From positions 1-64,000 of the forward strand of contig NZ_CP085935.1 of NCBI RefSeq assembly GCF_020735465.1: DNA of 64,000 nt, written 5' to 3'. A program made the translations under genes and the position numbers. Below are positions 42,739 to 52,665 of this stretch, piece after piece (within the stretch, counting starts at the first letter, position 1; the number at the start of each line of letters is the position of its first letter). The stretch comes from Collinsella stercoris DSM 13279. GTDB lineage: Bacteria > Actinomycetota > Coriobacteriia > Coriobacteriales > Coriobacteriaceae. The notes beneath the pieces are model-generated. The model did not search any database and was not told the origin of the DNA. It was given only the letters and a program-made list of their open reading frames with translations.

Positions 42739-42948
42739 TTAGCGCAAGAGCTCCCAGGGCTCTTTCCCGACGGCGCGGGCGAGCTGGTCGAGCGTGGAGA
42801 GCTTGACGTTGTCGCGTCCCTGCTCGATGAGGTCGAGTGTGACGCGGCTGATGCCGAGTTGCAGGCAAAACTCGACCTTGGACAGGCCGAGCTCCTTGCG
42901 GATGGCGCAGATGTTCCTGCCCAAGGTATGTTGCGAGCACTCGTTCAT
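42739..42948 (-). CDS. Small XRE-family transcriptional regulator
   Basis: A 69-residue helix-turn-helix protein that consists of little more than the DNA-binding domain: LGRNICAIRKELGLSKVEFCLQLGISRVTLDLIEQG, ending in LARAVGKEPWELLR. It starts at ATG 42948; a TTG 30 nt earlier is possible. A long palindrome lies immediately upstream (42971-43008), consistent with self-repression. No partner toxin or metabolic gene is adjacent. Confidence 0.85.
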   Translation of the reverse strand: MNECSQHTLGRNICAIRKELGLSKVEFCLQLGISRVTLDLIEQGRDNVKLSTLDQLARAVGKEPWELLR

Positions 42949-42970
42949 GTTTCGAGCATGCCCGGGGTAA

Positions 42971-43008
42971 AACCCCAAAACGTAAAGTGCGCTTTACATT
43001 TTGGGGTT
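42971..43008. promoter_or_regulatory. 38-bp palindrome, likely operator of the XRE regulator
   Basis: AACCCCAAAA, one mismatched base, GTAAAG, centre TGCG, then CTTTAC, one base and TTTTGGGGTT. The inner GTAAAG-N4-CTTTAC is a typical XRE-type dyad. It lies 23 nt before the regulator's ATG. Confidence 0.7.
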
Positions 43009-43084
43009 TCGCATAGGGATTCCAGAACCTCGGAATCTTAGGAAACGCGGGTGGTATAGAGGTGCGTAACCGCGCGCGTGGGCT

Positions 43085-43168
43085 CTACGAGCGGCGCGAA
43101 AGCTCCTCCTCGCAGATGGTATTGAGGCGGCGGATCGTCTCGCGCATGGCGTGGAAGATGGCGAGCCG
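43085..43168 (-). pseudogene. Possible 3' remnant of another regulator
   Basis: On the minus strand the text RLAIFHAMRETIRRLNTICE to the stop at 43085 looks like a genuine helical C-terminus, unlike neighbouring shadow frames. Similarity to any family is not certain, and it fades where the plus-strand LysR fragment begins. Confidence 0.25.
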
Positions 43169-43516
43169 GTGGGAGTGGACGCGCTTGCGCGCCTGCCCTT
43201 TGTGCTCACCGAGCGCGGCGAGAGCTACCGTTTGGAGCTCGATCGGTTGCTCGCCGAGCGGGACGTGACGATCGAGCCGCTGGTTGAGGCGGGCAACACC
43301 GAGACGCTCGTGCATTTGGCTGAGCGCGGCGTGGGGACGACGTTCGTGCCGCGGTTCTCGGCGGCAAACGAGCTCGCATCGGGGACGCTCGTGGAGCTTG
43401 GGAGCGACATGCCGGCGGTGCGCATGGAGACCCAGATGCTTTGGCACGCACGCAAGTGGATCGCCCCGCACCTGGCGGAGTTCATCCAGGTGACGCGGCG
43501 GTTCTTCGCATCGTAG
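43151..43516 (+). pseudogene. LysR-type regulator, C-terminal fragment
   Basis: Only the effector-binding domain's last 120 residues remain: LPFVLTERGESYRLELDRLL, EAGNTETLVHLAERGVGTTF, and MLWHARKWIAPHLAEFIQ. The helix-turn-helix domain and about 180 N-terminal residues are missing, and no ribosome site precedes ATG 43151. A normal LysR protein is about 300 residues. The break near 43150 coincides with the possible opposite-strand remnant. Confidence 0.7.
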
Positions 43517-43983
43517 GGGCGAATGACGCTTCGGAACAAATGGCGCCCGGGGGTGAGTGGTGCCTCCGAACGGGTGCATCGCAGCGGCGGTCGCCCGACG
43601 CGCCGCCGTGCTGCCACGCCGCCGGTCCTGGCATCCGCGCCAATTTTCCACGTGCGCGCGGTGCCGACAATCACCCGTCTGACCGTTCGCGTGCAGAATT
43701 CCTCCGCTCACATGGCAACTGTCCACACTGGCGGAAAGGTGCTGCACGCCCTCAAAAGATAGGGGGTAGGTTAATTCACGTTCTACAACAGGGGAAGCGC
43801 ATGCAGCGCGCACGGATGCAGCCGGTTGTGGAGAGCGGGAAGCGACGAGAGGACTGCCTATGCACCGTTGAGTGCCTGACACATATCCAACGCGGGAACG
43901 AGCAATGAGCAATCGACTGACGTTGCGCCATCGGCGTCTCATACCGTTGTAGACGCACGGTACCCAAAGGAGAGGAAGCGGTC
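43517..43983. other. Intergenic region upstream of the large regulator
   Basis: About 467 nt with no supported gene. The sequence becomes less GC-rich from about 43740 (AAAAGATAGGGGGTAGGTTA), which may hold the promoter of the regulator, but no hexamer pair is convincing. Confidence 0.5.
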
Positions 43984-46900
43984 ATGGCGCACAATGAGTT
44001 CGGTGAGGCGAGTGGAGATGCCGAAGAGGGGCGAATCGAGCGCGGGGCAACATGGGGGCTCACCATGCCCCCGGTCCCCATACCGCAGCGCACGGTGCGG
44101 CGTGCGCGGATCTTGCGTGAGATTCAACTTCGCGCCCAAGATGTAAGTGCGACGATCCTGATTGCGCCGGACGGCTTTGGCAAGACGACGCTGTTGGCGC
44201 AGCGCGTGGCGGCTGTGCAGGCCGATCCCGAGCGCGGCGTCGCCCGCATGCTCGATGCGTCGGGACTCGATGGCGCGCAGCTGTACGAGACGCTGCGCGA
44301 CCTCGAGACGCACCTGGAGCCCCGCATGCAGCCGCTCGTCGCCATCGACAACCTGCCGGTGCTGGGGGCGACGGCCATCGATGGGGTTGTGGGCCGAATG
44401 CGAGAGCTCCACGGCAAGGGTTTCGAATTCATAGTGGCGTGCAGGCCCAACAACAGGCAGTTCGCCAACGGGTTTGGCGATGCGTACAAGATCGGTCCCC
44501 AGGCGCTCGCCGTTCGGCCCAAGGAGTTCTCCGATTGGTCGAGGGTACTCGGCATCTCGAGCGATGTGGATGTATACGAGCTCACCCAGGGGATCCCCGC
44601 CCTCGTGTCGATGCTGGGCATGCTGGACGGCAGGCCGACGAGCTTGGAATCGTTCTCGCGCGCCGTCGCATCGCTGTACGAGGGCATATTGGGGGATCTG
44701 CGGCGCGACCGCGATTCGCTGTATCGGATGGCATGCCTGCTCGTGCTCACGGGCGGGGGCTCCCTGCGCGATTTCGAGCGCATCAACATGCGTGTGAGGA
44801 CTCAGAGCTGGTCGCGCCTTGCCCGCGAGTTCCCGGCGTTTGGGGTGGATATCGAGCAGGGCTCATACCGCTGCCTCGCGCGGCGCAGCCAGGCGATGGG
44901 CGAGCTGTGCCGCCATATCGTTCACACGCGGCCGCTGTTCGCCATGCGCGCGATCAAGGTGCTCGTCGCCGCCGACGATATGGACCAGGCGGTCTACGTG
45001 GCGGGCATGCTCGAGAATCTCGAGGATCGGTTGGGCGTGCTGGCCGAGCACCCAACGGCGTTCGCGTTGAGCGGCAACATCGCCTTCGTGCGCGACGTGA
45101 TGGGCTCCGCCGGTGATGTGGCGTCGTCGACGATGCCGGTCGGCGCGGTGCTCGCGATGTACACGGCGGCGTTGGTCGGCGGCGAGCTGCGGGTGGCACG
45201 GGCCCTGGCGGTGGAGCTCAAGCGCCGTGCGCGGGAGGTCGCGGGGCAGATCGAGCCCACTGCCTGGGTCGAGGCGCACGCGCTGAGCGGGCTTTGGGAG
45301 GGCTGCCGCGGCATCGAGCTGCCAAAACTCGACGCCACGTTCACGCAGGGTCACGAAACCGCGGCGTCGCGGAGGCTGGACCTGCACGGCAGGGTGTACG
45401 CCGAGCTGGTCGGCGGATCGGGGGCGGCCGCGCTCGGGGAGGACGTGTGCGGCATCGAGGGCCTGGTGGGAGAGGGAGTCTCCATCCCGCGCGTGCTCCT
45501 CGCATGCGATCGGACCCTCATGGACATCATGCGCGGCGATATGGGCGATGCGCGCGCGGCCGAGACGAAGATGCAGCGCCTGATCCGCCGCCTGACGGAG
45601 CGCAGGCTGGCGCCGATTGCGGCGCACGTGCGCATGGTGGCGGCGACCTGTCGTTTGCTCGCATCCATTCCCGTTGCCGACGAGCGGGCGTTTATCGACA
45701 TGGGAACGCTCGCCGTGAGGACCTCGGATTTTCCCACGCAGCTCTTTTGCCTGGTGGGAGAGGGCTGGCAGGCGCTTGAGCTGGGCCAGCACAGCAACGC
45801 CTTGTTCCGCGCCCGTCAGGTGCTCAAGCTGGCGAGTGCGGACCAGTGCATGATCGTGGCGTGGGCGCGCATGCTCGAGTGCTGCGCGCATGTGCTCAAC
45901 GCGCCGCGCATGTCCCTAGACGAGGAGGCCGATCTGCTCGATCTTTCGGATGCCGCGGCCGGCCCCGTCGACGCATGGGCCGTCGCGCTTCGGCTCTCGG
46001 CGGCGCGGCGGCAATCGGAGTTGAGCGCGTGGTGCTCGATGAACAAGGGCGTCCTGCTGTCCAAGGACTTCACGGTGTTTGCGCGTCAGGCCATGGCGAG
46101 CATAGGTGAGCACGCGGCGATGATGCGCCGGGCGCTGCCGGAGGTCCAGCCCGACGATCAGCTTGCCGAGCCGTCACTCGCGCAGGCGTCCGCGGCGGCG
46201 TCAAGCATCTTGACGCACGACGACGCCGTGGCGCTTTTGGGTCAGGTGAACGTGAGGCTCTTCGGCGGTTTTCAGGTCGAGCGCGGCGGGCACGTGGTGA
46301 CCGATGCGGCATGGCGCAGGAGAAAGGCGTGCGTCATCGCGGCGCGTCTTGTGCTGGCGGGCGGCGCGTTCGTGGGGCGCAAGGAGCTTGGCGAGGAGGT
46401 GTGGCCCGACAAGGATTACCTGCATGCCCGGGAGGCGCTCTACGCCGGGCTGACCTCGCTCAGGGCGGCGTTTGGCCAAGGGGCGGATGGGCCGCAGTAC
46501 GTGTTGACGCAAGGGGAGGGAGTTGCGGTCAACACGGAGTACGTCGTGTCGGACACCATGCGCTTTGAGATGCTGGCGCGCGATATCCTGCTCAGGCGCA
46601 TAGGGACGACGGGCAGGCAGCTCATCGATGCGTGCCTGCAGCTCGAGGAGCTCTACACCGGGCCGCTGTACGTCCCTAACTTTGGGGACTCCTCGTTCTA
46701 CGTGCGACAGAGGCGGATCTATCAGGCAAAATTCGTCGATTGCATGATGCGGGGCATCGCCACCGCGCTCGAGCTGGACGATCTGCCCGTCGCATCATGG
46801 CTCGTCGAGGCGGCGTTGCGCCAGGCCCCCATGCGCGAGGACGTGATCCGTGTGGCCATGCGCATCTTCGATAAGAGCGGGCGGCGGCGCGAGGTGGTCG

Positions 46901-47022
46901 AGCTGTACAACAGCCATGTGCACGTGCTGGAGCGGGAGCTGCATGCGCTCCCCGAAAAGGAGACGCAGATGGCTTACGAGGCGATCATCCAGCGAGAGGG
47001 GGCGGAGGCGCTTTTGGCGTAG
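43984..47022 (+). CDS. Large STAND-type transcriptional regulator with OmpR-like and BTAD domains
   Basis: A 1012-residue regulator in the MalT/SARP style. After a short leader comes a P-loop ATPase (about 55-70, IAPDGFGKTTL) with ACRPNNRQF-type sensor text, then a long helical-repeat region (about 290-740). Near 755-850 is a winged-helix DNA-binding domain (NVRLFGGFQVERGGHVV, RKELGEEVWPD). The last 150 residues form a bacterial transcriptional activation domain (LEELYTGPLYVP, EDVIRVAMRIFDKSGRRREVVELYN). AAAGGAGAGG precedes ATG 43984. Its target genes are not evident; neighbours are a LysR remnant and housekeeping genes. Confidence 0.88.
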   Translation: MAHNEFGEASGDAEEGRIERGATWGLTMPPVPIPQRTVRRARILREIQLRAQDVSATILIAPDGFGKTTLLAQRVAAVQADPERGVARMLDASGLDGAQLYETLRDLETHLEPRMQPLVAIDNLPVLGATAIDGVVGRMRELHGKGFEFIVACRPNNRQFANGFGDAYKIGPQALAVRPKEFSDWSRVLGISSDVDVYELTQGIPALVSMLGMLDGRPTSLESFSRAVASLYEGILGDLRRDRDSLYRMACLLVLTGGGSLRDFERINMRVRTQSWSRLAREFPAFGVDIEQGSYRCLARRSQAMGELCRHIVHTRPLFAMRAIKVLVAADDMDQAVYVAGMLENLEDRLGVLAEHPTAFALSGNIAFVRDVMGSAGDVASSTMPVGAVLAMYTAALVGGELRVARALAVELKRRAREVAGQIEPTAWVEAHALSGLWEGCRGIELPKLDATFTQGHETAASRRLDLHGRVYAELVGGSGAAALGEDVCGIEGLVGEGVSIPRVLLACDRTLMDIMRGDMGDARAAETKMQRLIRRLTERRLAPIAAHVRMVAATCRLLASIPVADERAFIDMGTLAVRTSDFPTQLFCLVGEGWQALELGQHSNALFRARQVLKLASADQCMIVAWARMLECCAHVLNAPRMSLDEEADLLDLSDAAAGPVDAWAVALRLSAARRQSELSAWCSMNKGVLLSKDFTVFARQAMASIGEHAAMMRRALPEVQPDDQLAEPSLAQASAAASSILTHDDAVALLGQVNVRLFGGFQVERGGHVVTDAAWRRRKACVIAARLVLAGGAFVGRKELGEEVWPDKDYLHAREALYAGLTSLRAAFGQGADGPQYVLTQGEGVAVNTEYVVSDTMRFEMLARDILLRRIGTTGRQLIDACLQLEELYTGPLYVPNFGDSSFYVRQRRIYQAKFVDCMMRGIATALELDDLPVASWLVEAALRQAPMREDVIRVAMRIFDKSGRRREVVELYNSHVHVLERELHALPEKETQMAYEAIIQREGAEALLA

Positions 47023-47053
47023 CGGTCGGTGTGGTCGAGGGCGGTCGCGGTAT

Positions 47054-47085
47054 GGGAAAGGGGCGACCGCGATCGCCCCTTTCCC
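47054..47085. terminator. Bidirectional terminator
   Basis: A perfect 13-bp stem (GGGAAAGGGGCGA and complement) with 6-nt loop between convergent genes. Confidence 0.75.
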
Positions 47086-47142
47086 AAAGCACTCTGATGT
47101 TCTGTGCGACGTACGGCCGGTCGCCGCGTTGCGCGTGCAGGG

Positions 47143-47442
47143 TTAGTCCAGCTTGATGTGCTCGATGTCCTTGCGGCTGCTGGCGCGATACAGGGAAAAG
47201 CGGTGGCCGATCACCTGAACGACCTCGGCCCCCACGCGCTCGGCGAGCTGGTCTGCCGCCTCGCGGCAGGAAAGGAGGCTGCCGTCCTGCACGCCGCACT
47301 TGATGAGCTCGTGGGCCTCGAGGGCCTCCTTGGCCTGCTTGGCGATGGCGTCGGTGACATCGGCCTTGCCGATCAACACGACGGGATTGAGGTGATGCGC
47401 GAGGGCGCGGAGCTGGCGAACCTGCTTGCCGGTGAGTGCCAT
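47143..47442 (-). CDS. yhbY: CRM-domain RNA-binding protein, YhbY family
   Basis: A 99-residue protein that binds pre-50S ribosomal particles in characterised relatives. The CRM fold is seen in [48 protein letters not shown] and [13 protein letters not shown]. The usual G-K-x-G loop reads G-K-A-D. The start is ATG 47442, since the longer frame to 47580 is low-complexity shadow sequence; the ribosome site is weak. It is divergent from the UPF0210 gene. Confidence 0.9.
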   Translation of the reverse strand: MALTGKQVRQLRALAHHLNPVVLIGKADVTDAIAKQAKEALEAHELIKCGVQDGSLLSCREAADQLAERVGAEVVQVIGHRFSLYRASSRKDIEHIKLD

Positions 47443-47679
47443 GTATCTACTCGCTTTCTGCGGGGCTGTTTTTTTGCAGGTCAACGATACCGCACCGCAG
47501 GCGAGGGGACAAGGTACGGGCCTCGGGGCGGAGCCACCCTCCACGAGGCGCTCATGGCCGGTTGGGCGACGACTCGTCACTTCTTGTGTTTCCGTTTGCT
47601 CCAGCGGGATGGAGTGCGGGCGTGCACGTTAGAATGGACGGAATGCAAACAGGACCGAACGAGCCTCAAAGGAGTCGCC

Positions 47680-49044
47680 ATGTCCATCACGCCGCAGGAG
47701 ATCGCCGAGACACGCGGCATGGTCTCGGAGCACAACCTGGACATCCGCACCATCACCATGGGCATCTCGCTCATGGGCTGCGCGGACGAGAACCTCGACC
47801 GCATGTGCACCAAGGTGTACGACCATGTGACGAGCACCGCCGAGCGTCTGGTCGAGACGGCGGAGAGCCTCGAGCGCGAGTACGGTATCCCCATCGTGAA
47901 CAAGCGCGTCTCCGTGACTCCCGTCGCGCAGATCGCCTCCGCCTGCCCCGACGAGGACCTGGTTCCGCTCGCGCATGCGCTCGACCGCGCGGCTGAGACC
48001 CTTGGCATCGACTACCTGGGCGGATATTCCGCTCTTGTCCACAAGGGCATCGGCGATGCGGACCGCAGGCTCATCGCCTGCATCCCGCGCGCGCTCGCCG
48101 AGACGAGCCGCGTGTGCTCAAGCGTCAACGTGGCCACGCTGCGCGCCGGCATCAACATGGACGCCGTGCTCATGGCCGCGCAGACCATCATCGACGCCGC
48201 CAAGCTCACCGCCGACCGCGAGTGCGTGGGCGCCTCCAAGTTCGTGTGCTTTGCCAACATGGTCGAGGACTCCCCGTTCATGGCGGGCGCGGTGCACGGC
48301 TCCGGCGAGGCGGACGCCGTCATCAACGTGGGCGTCTCCGGCCCCGGCGTGATGGCCGCGGCCCTGGAGGAGCTGCCCGAGGACGCCGACATGATGCAGG
48401 TCGCCGAGCGCATCAAGCAGACCGCCTTCAAGATCACCCGCGCCGGCGAGCTCATGAGCCGCGAGGCCGCCCGTCGCCTGGGCGTGGAGAAGGGCATCGT
48501 GGACCTCTCCCTGGCACCCACCCCCGCCATCGGCGACTCCGTGGCGCGCATCCTCGAGATCATCGGCGTCGGCCAGTGCGGCGGCCCCGGCACCACGGCA
48601 GCCCTCGCCCTGCTCAACGACTGCGTCAAGAAGGGCGGTGTCATGGCGAGCTCCAGCGTGGGCGGCCTGTCCGGCGCCTTCATCCCCGTCTCGGAGGACG
48701 CGGGCATGATCGAGGCCGCCGAGGCCGGCGCCCTGTCGCTCGAGAAGCTCGAGGCCATGACCTGCGTGTGCTCGGTGGGTCTCGACATGATCGCGGTCCC
48801 CGGCGACACGGACGTCGAGACCATCGCCGGCATCATCGCCGACGAGATGGCCATCGGCGTCATCAACAACAAGACCACGGCAGTTCGCATCATTCCCGCC
48901 ATCGGCAAGGGCGTGGGCGAGTCCGTGGACTACGGCGGCCTGTTCGGCCGTGCGCCCATCATGCCGGTCAACAGCCATGCCGGTACGGTGTTCGCTCATC
49001 GCGGCGGCCGCTTCCCGGCCCCGATGAACTCGCTCAAGAACTGA
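47680..49044 (+). CDS. UPF0210/DUF711 (PFL-like) protein
   Basis: A 454-residue conserved protein of unknown biochemical function, annotated in databases as PFL family or UPF0210. Conserved blocks are [68 protein letters not shown] and [25 protein letters not shown] precedes ATG 47680. In many genomes an ACT-domain partner (UPF0237) precedes it; none is present here. Despite the nickname it has no visible glycyl-radical motif. Confidence 0.9.
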   Translation: MSITPQEIAETRGMVSEHNLDIRTITMGISLMGCADENLDRMCTKVYDHVTSTAERLVETAESLEREYGIPIVNKRVSVTPVAQIASACPDEDLVPLAHALDRAAETLGIDYLGGYSALVHKGIGDADRRLIACIPRALAETSRVCSSVNVATLRAGINMDAVLMAAQTIIDAAKLTADRECVGASKFVCFANMVEDSPFMAGAVHGSGEADAVINVGVSGPGVMAAALEELPEDADMMQVAERIKQTAFKITRAGELMSREAARRLGVEKGIVDLSLAPTPAIGDSVARILEIIGVGQCGGPGTTAALALLNDCVKKGGVMASSSVGGLSGAFIPVSEDAGMIEAAEAGALSLEKLEAMTCVCSVGLDMIAVPGDTDVETIAGIIADEMAIGVINNKTTAVRIIPAIGKGVGESVDYGGLFGRAPIMPVNSHAGTVFAHRGGRFPAPMNSLKN

Positions 49045-49214
49045 TACCCGGCGAGGACGGGCGTGCGGTGAGCTTTGGCAGGGACGCGCGTCGAGCCCAC
49101 GTGGGTTGAAGCCCCGAGCGCCCGAATCGGCAGGCACACGCGCTTGGCCCTGCGCGCCACCGTCTCCGAGACGACGTCGGCGCGCCTTCATATCGCCCTT
49201 GGCGAGCTGATAGA

Positions 49215-49252
49215 GGCGACCCCGGCACGCGTTTCGACGTGCCGGGGTCGCC
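49215..49252. terminator. Bidirectional terminator between UPF0210 and metH
   Basis: A perfect 15-bp stem (GGCGACCCCGGCACG and complement), 8-nt loop, between convergent genes. Confidence 0.75.
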
Positions 49253-49299
49253 CCATGCGTACCGGTCAAAGGCCCGCGCATCAACTGGAGCCCTGCGCG

Positions 49300-51846
49300 T
49301 CAGCCAAATACCCTCGCGGCGATACGGGCCGATTCCGCGGCGTCCTTGGCGTAAAAGTCCGCCCCGATCTGCTGGGCGTATTCGGGCGTGAGCACGGCGC
49401 CGCCCACCATGACCAGCGTGCCGGGGGCCTCGCGGTGCAAAAGCTCGATGGTCTGCGCCATGTTGGCGACGGTGGTCGTCATGAGCGCCGAGAGGCCGAC
49501 CAGGCGGATATGGCGCTCCTGCACGGTCTTGAGGATGACGTGCGGATCGACGTCGCGCCCGAGGTCGATGACGTGATAGCCGTAGTTGTCGAGCAGCATC
49601 TTGACGATGTTCTTGCCGATGTCGTGGATGTCGCCCTTTACGGTCGCCACGCAGATCGTCCCCTTGCTCAGGCCGTCGCTGGCGGGCATGTGCTCCTTGA
49701 TGACGTCGAAGCTCGCCCGCGCCGCCTCGGCGGAAGCCATGAGCTGCGGCAGGAACAGCGTGCCGCGGTCAAAACGCGCGCCGACCTCGTCGAGGGCCGG
49801 GATGATGTGCCCGTCGATGAGCTCGAGGGGGTCGATGGTGCTCAAAAGCTCGCGCGTTGCCCGCGCGGCTTCGCCCTTGCGGCCCGTGAGCACGAAATGC
49901 TCGATGCCGTGGTCGTCCCCGGGGTGTGAAGGGCCTGCGGCTCCCGTCTGTCCGGTGCCCCCGGTAGATGGGCCGCACGTTGCCTGCCCGCTGCCCGCGG
50001 CTCGCGCGCCGTCGGCGACGGGGGCACCTGCGGCGGCGGATCGAGAGGTCCCGGTGCTGCCGGCATCCGGTGCAGCGGGCACCGGCACGGCGCCGGGTGC
50101 GCCCGTCGTGTACGGATCGCGCCACGTGGCATATCGCTCGATATAACCCGCCGCCCCGCTGTCCTCGCCGTTGAGGACGCGGTAGCTGCGGACCACGTCC
50201 ATGTAGCGCTCCGATCCCGGGTTGAGGATGGGGGCGTCGAGCCCTGCGCCCAGGGCTGCGGCGAGGTAAGTGCTGTTGAGCAGGGGCCGCTGGGGCAGGC
50301 CAAAGCTGATGTTGGAGACGCCGAGCGTGCATTTGACCCCGAGCTGCCGCTTGACCATCTGGATGGCGCGCAACGTCTCGCCCGCTTGCCGCTGATCGGT
50401 CGAGGCGGTCATGGCGAGGCAGTCGATGAGGATGCGCGTGGCGGGGATGCCGTGCTCGGCGGCGGCATGGACGATGCGCTCGGCGATGGCGAAGCGCCCC
50501 TCGGCGGTGGTGGGGATGCCCTCCTCATCGAGCGTGAGTCCGATGACGTTCGCGCCGTATCGCGCGGCGATGGGCAGGATCTCGTCGAGCACCTCGCGCT
50601 TGCCGTTGACCGAGTTGATGATGGGCTTGCCGGCATAGCGGCGCACGGCGGCCTCGAGGGCGGTCGGCACGGTGGAGTCGAACTGCAAGGGGAGCGTCAC
50701 GGCCCCGCTCAGGCGCTCGCCGGCGATTTGGATGGCCGTCACTTCATCGATGTCGGGAAGCCCGACGTTCACATCGAGGATGTCGGCCCCCTCCTCCTGC
50801 TGGGCGATGCCCTGGCTCACGACGTAGTCGTAATCGCCCGAGCGCAGGGCCTCCTTGAGGAGGCGCTTGCCGGTGGGGTTGATGCGCTCGCCAATCACGG
50901 CTATGCGGCTGGCGTCGCAGGGCAGCGACACGAGGCGCTGGGCGCTCGTCACCGTGAACGCTGCCTCGATGGTGCGCGGCGCGGGGGCATGGTCGCGCAG
51001 CAGCTCCGCCATGCGCTCGACGTGCCGCGGGTCGGTGCCGCAGCAGCCGCCGAGGATGCCCACTCCGTCCTCGACCATGCCGGCGACGGCTTGGGCATAC
51101 GCCTCGGGTTCGATGTCGAAGACGGTGCATCCGTCCTCGACGTGGGGCAGGCCCGCGTTGGCCTGCACGATCACGGGCTTTTCCGTGACGGCGAGCATCC
51201 GCCGGGCCAGGGGGCGCAGCTCGGCCGGGCCCTGCGAGCAGTTGATGCCCAGGGCGTCGACCCCCAGGGCGTCGAGAGTGACGGCGGCGACTTCGGGAGG
51301 CGTGCCCAAAAACGTGCGGCCGTCCGCCTCAAAGGTCATAGTGGCAAAGATGGGCAGGTCGGTCTGTTCCCTGCATGCGAGCACGGCCGCCTTGATCTCG
51401 AGCAGGTCGGTCATGGTCTCGATGATGAAGAGGTCGGCACCGGCGTCCTGCGCCGCGTGCGCCTGCTCGGCAAAGAGGTCGTACGCCTCGTCGAACGAGA
51501 GGGTCCCCAGGGGGCGCAGCAGCGCTCCGATGGGCCCGATGTCGGCGGCGACCAGGCGCGCACCGCTTTGGCGCGCGCAGGCGACGGCGGCGCGGAAGAC
51601 GTCGCGCACCTGGGCGCGTCCGGCGAGCTTGAGACGGTTGGCGCCAAAGGTGTTGGTGGTGATCACGTCGCTGCCCGCCTGGACGTATGCCTGGTGGATG
51701 GCGGTGATCTGCTCGGGATGGGTAAGGCAGAGCAGCTCGGGCAGCTCGCCCGCCGCGAGGCCGCGGGCTTGGAGCATGGTGCCCATGCCGCCGTCGAATA
51801 GCAGGTGGCCGGTGCCGGCGAGTGCGCGTTGCAATGTGGTGTCCAT
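49300..51846 (-). CDS. metH: B12-dependent methionine synthase lacking its activation domain
   Basis: It methylates homocysteine from methyl-tetrahydrofolate through cobalamin. The 848-residue protein has the homocysteine domain (LLFDGGMGTMLQ; zinc ligands in NCSQGP and LGGCCGTDP), the folate domain (IAVIGERINPTGK, LDVNVGLPDID), and the B12 domain with the cobalamin His in KGDIHDIGKN. A Gly/Ala/Pro/Ser-rich linker of about 70 residues (about 572-643) separates the folate and B12 parts. The S-adenosylmethionine-binding activation domain is absent and is supplied by the separate gene 63 nt upstream in the same operon. Confidence 0.95.
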   Translation of the reverse strand: MDTTLQRALAGTGHLLFDGGMGTMLQARGLAAGELPELLCLTHPEQITAIHQAYVQAGSDVITTNTFGANRLKLAGRAQVRDVFRAAVACARQSGARLVAADIGPIGALLRPLGTLSFDEAYDLFAEQAHAAQDAGADLFIIETMTDLLEIKAAVLACREQTDLPIFATMTFEADGRTFLGTPPEVAAVTLDALGVDALGINCSQGPAELRPLARRMLAVTEKPVIVQANAGLPHVEDGCTVFDIEPEAYAQAVAGMVEDGVGILGGCCGTDPRHVERMAELLRDHAPAPRTIEAAFTVTSAQRLVSLPCDASRIAVIGERINPTGKRLLKEALRSGDYDYVVSQGIAQQEEGADILDVNVGLPDIDEVTAIQIAGERLSGAVTLPLQFDSTVPTALEAAVRRYAGKPIINSVNGKREVLDEILPIAARYGANVIGLTLDEEGIPTTAEGRFAIAERIVHAAAEHGIPATRILIDCLAMTASTDQRQAGETLRAIQMVKRQLGVKCTLGVSNISFGLPQRPLLNSTYLAAALGAGLDAPILNPGSERYMDVVRSYRVLNGEDSGAAGYIERYATWRDPYTTGAPGAVPVPAAPDAGSTGTSRSAAAGAPVADGARAAGSGQATCGPSTGGTGQTGAAGPSHPGDDHGIEHFVLTGRKGEAARATRELLSTIDPLELIDGHIIPALDEVGARFDRGTLFLPQLMASAEAARASFDVIKEHMPASDGLSKGTICVATVKGDIHDIGKNIVKMLLDNYGYHVIDLGRDVDPHVILKTVQERHIRLVGLSALMTTTVANMAQTIELLHREAPGTLVMVGGAVLTPEYAQQIGADFYAKDAAESARIAARVFG

Positions 51847-51909
51847 GGTGCTCCTTGAGGGGGCGCAGGTGCGCGATATCCGATGCTCCTGCGTACGTTG
51901 GGGCTTAGC

Positions 51910-52665
51910 TTAGCAGGTGACGCCGCGTGCCCGGAACGAGCAGGCGGCTTTTTGGCGGCACAGGTCGCACCGCGCGGGCGCGTCGGCGGATCGAGGCGCG
52001 CCCTCAAAGACGCCGATCATGGCGGTGACGGACTTGCTGGGCAGCATGAGCCCAGACGGGGTGAGCGTGAGGCCAAGGCGGCGTCCGGTATCGAGGGCGG
52101 CGAGGATGCCTCCCTGCGCGGCGAGGGGGCAATCGCCGTACCCGCATGAGAAGCGCCAGTTGCAGGAAAGCCCGGCGGATTGGGCGAGCTTGCGAATATG
52201 GCGGTCCATGCGCTCCACCGCCGCCTCTATCGCGGCGGACGAGGCGGCGTCGAACACCGTCGCCTCCAAGGGGCTGCCCACGCCTCGCGCTCGCAGCCGC
52301 CGCTCGTGCTCAAGGCCCAGCGTGCAGGCGAGCACCGCGCACCAGCGCGCGTCCTTGAGGTGCCGGTAGATGTCGCGTCCCTCGAGCTCGATCGAGGTGC
52401 CCGTCAGGCGGATGCAGGGCTCGCCGCCGCCCGTGAGAGCCTGCGCATCCACGGCGGCCATCATCCAGACGCCCCGGGGCCGCGCCGTCCGTTCCACCTC
52501 GTCGATCACCGCGTCGATGCGGGCCATGAGGTCGGCATCGATTGCCTGGCCGCTGTGGCCCAGGTACCGCAGCACCTCGGCGCGGTCACATGTGAGGCGC
52601 TCCTCGCCCGCGAGGGAGAACAGATGGGGCTCCAAAAGCGCGGTGGGCAAGGCTACGGCGCTCAT
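51910..52665 (-). CDS. Stand-alone MetH activation-domain protein
   Basis: A 251-residue protein resembling the C-terminal reactivation domain of MetH, which reductively methylates oxidised cobalamin using S-adenosylmethionine. The stretch SAGLSCNWRFSCGYGDCPLA with LTPSGLMLPSKSVTAMIGVF matches that family. The tail has a Cys cluster (CDLCRQKAACSFRARGVTC), absent from the fused E. coli domain; it may bind a metal. ATG 52665 overlaps the metF stop (ATGA), so it is translationally coupled. Start choice rests on this overlap. Confidence 0.88.
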   Translation of the reverse strand: MSAVALPTALLEPHLFSLAGEERLTCDRAEVLRYLGHSGQAIDADLMARIDAVIDEVERTARPRGVWMMAAVDAQALTGGGEPCIRLTGTSIELEGRDIYRHLKDARWCAVLACTLGLEHERRLRARGVGSPLEATVFDAASSAAIEAAVERMDRHIRKLAQSAGLSCNWRFSCGYGDCPLAAQGGILAALDTGRRLGLTLTPSGLMLPSKSVTAMIGVFEGAPRSADAPARCDLCRQKAACSFRARGVTC

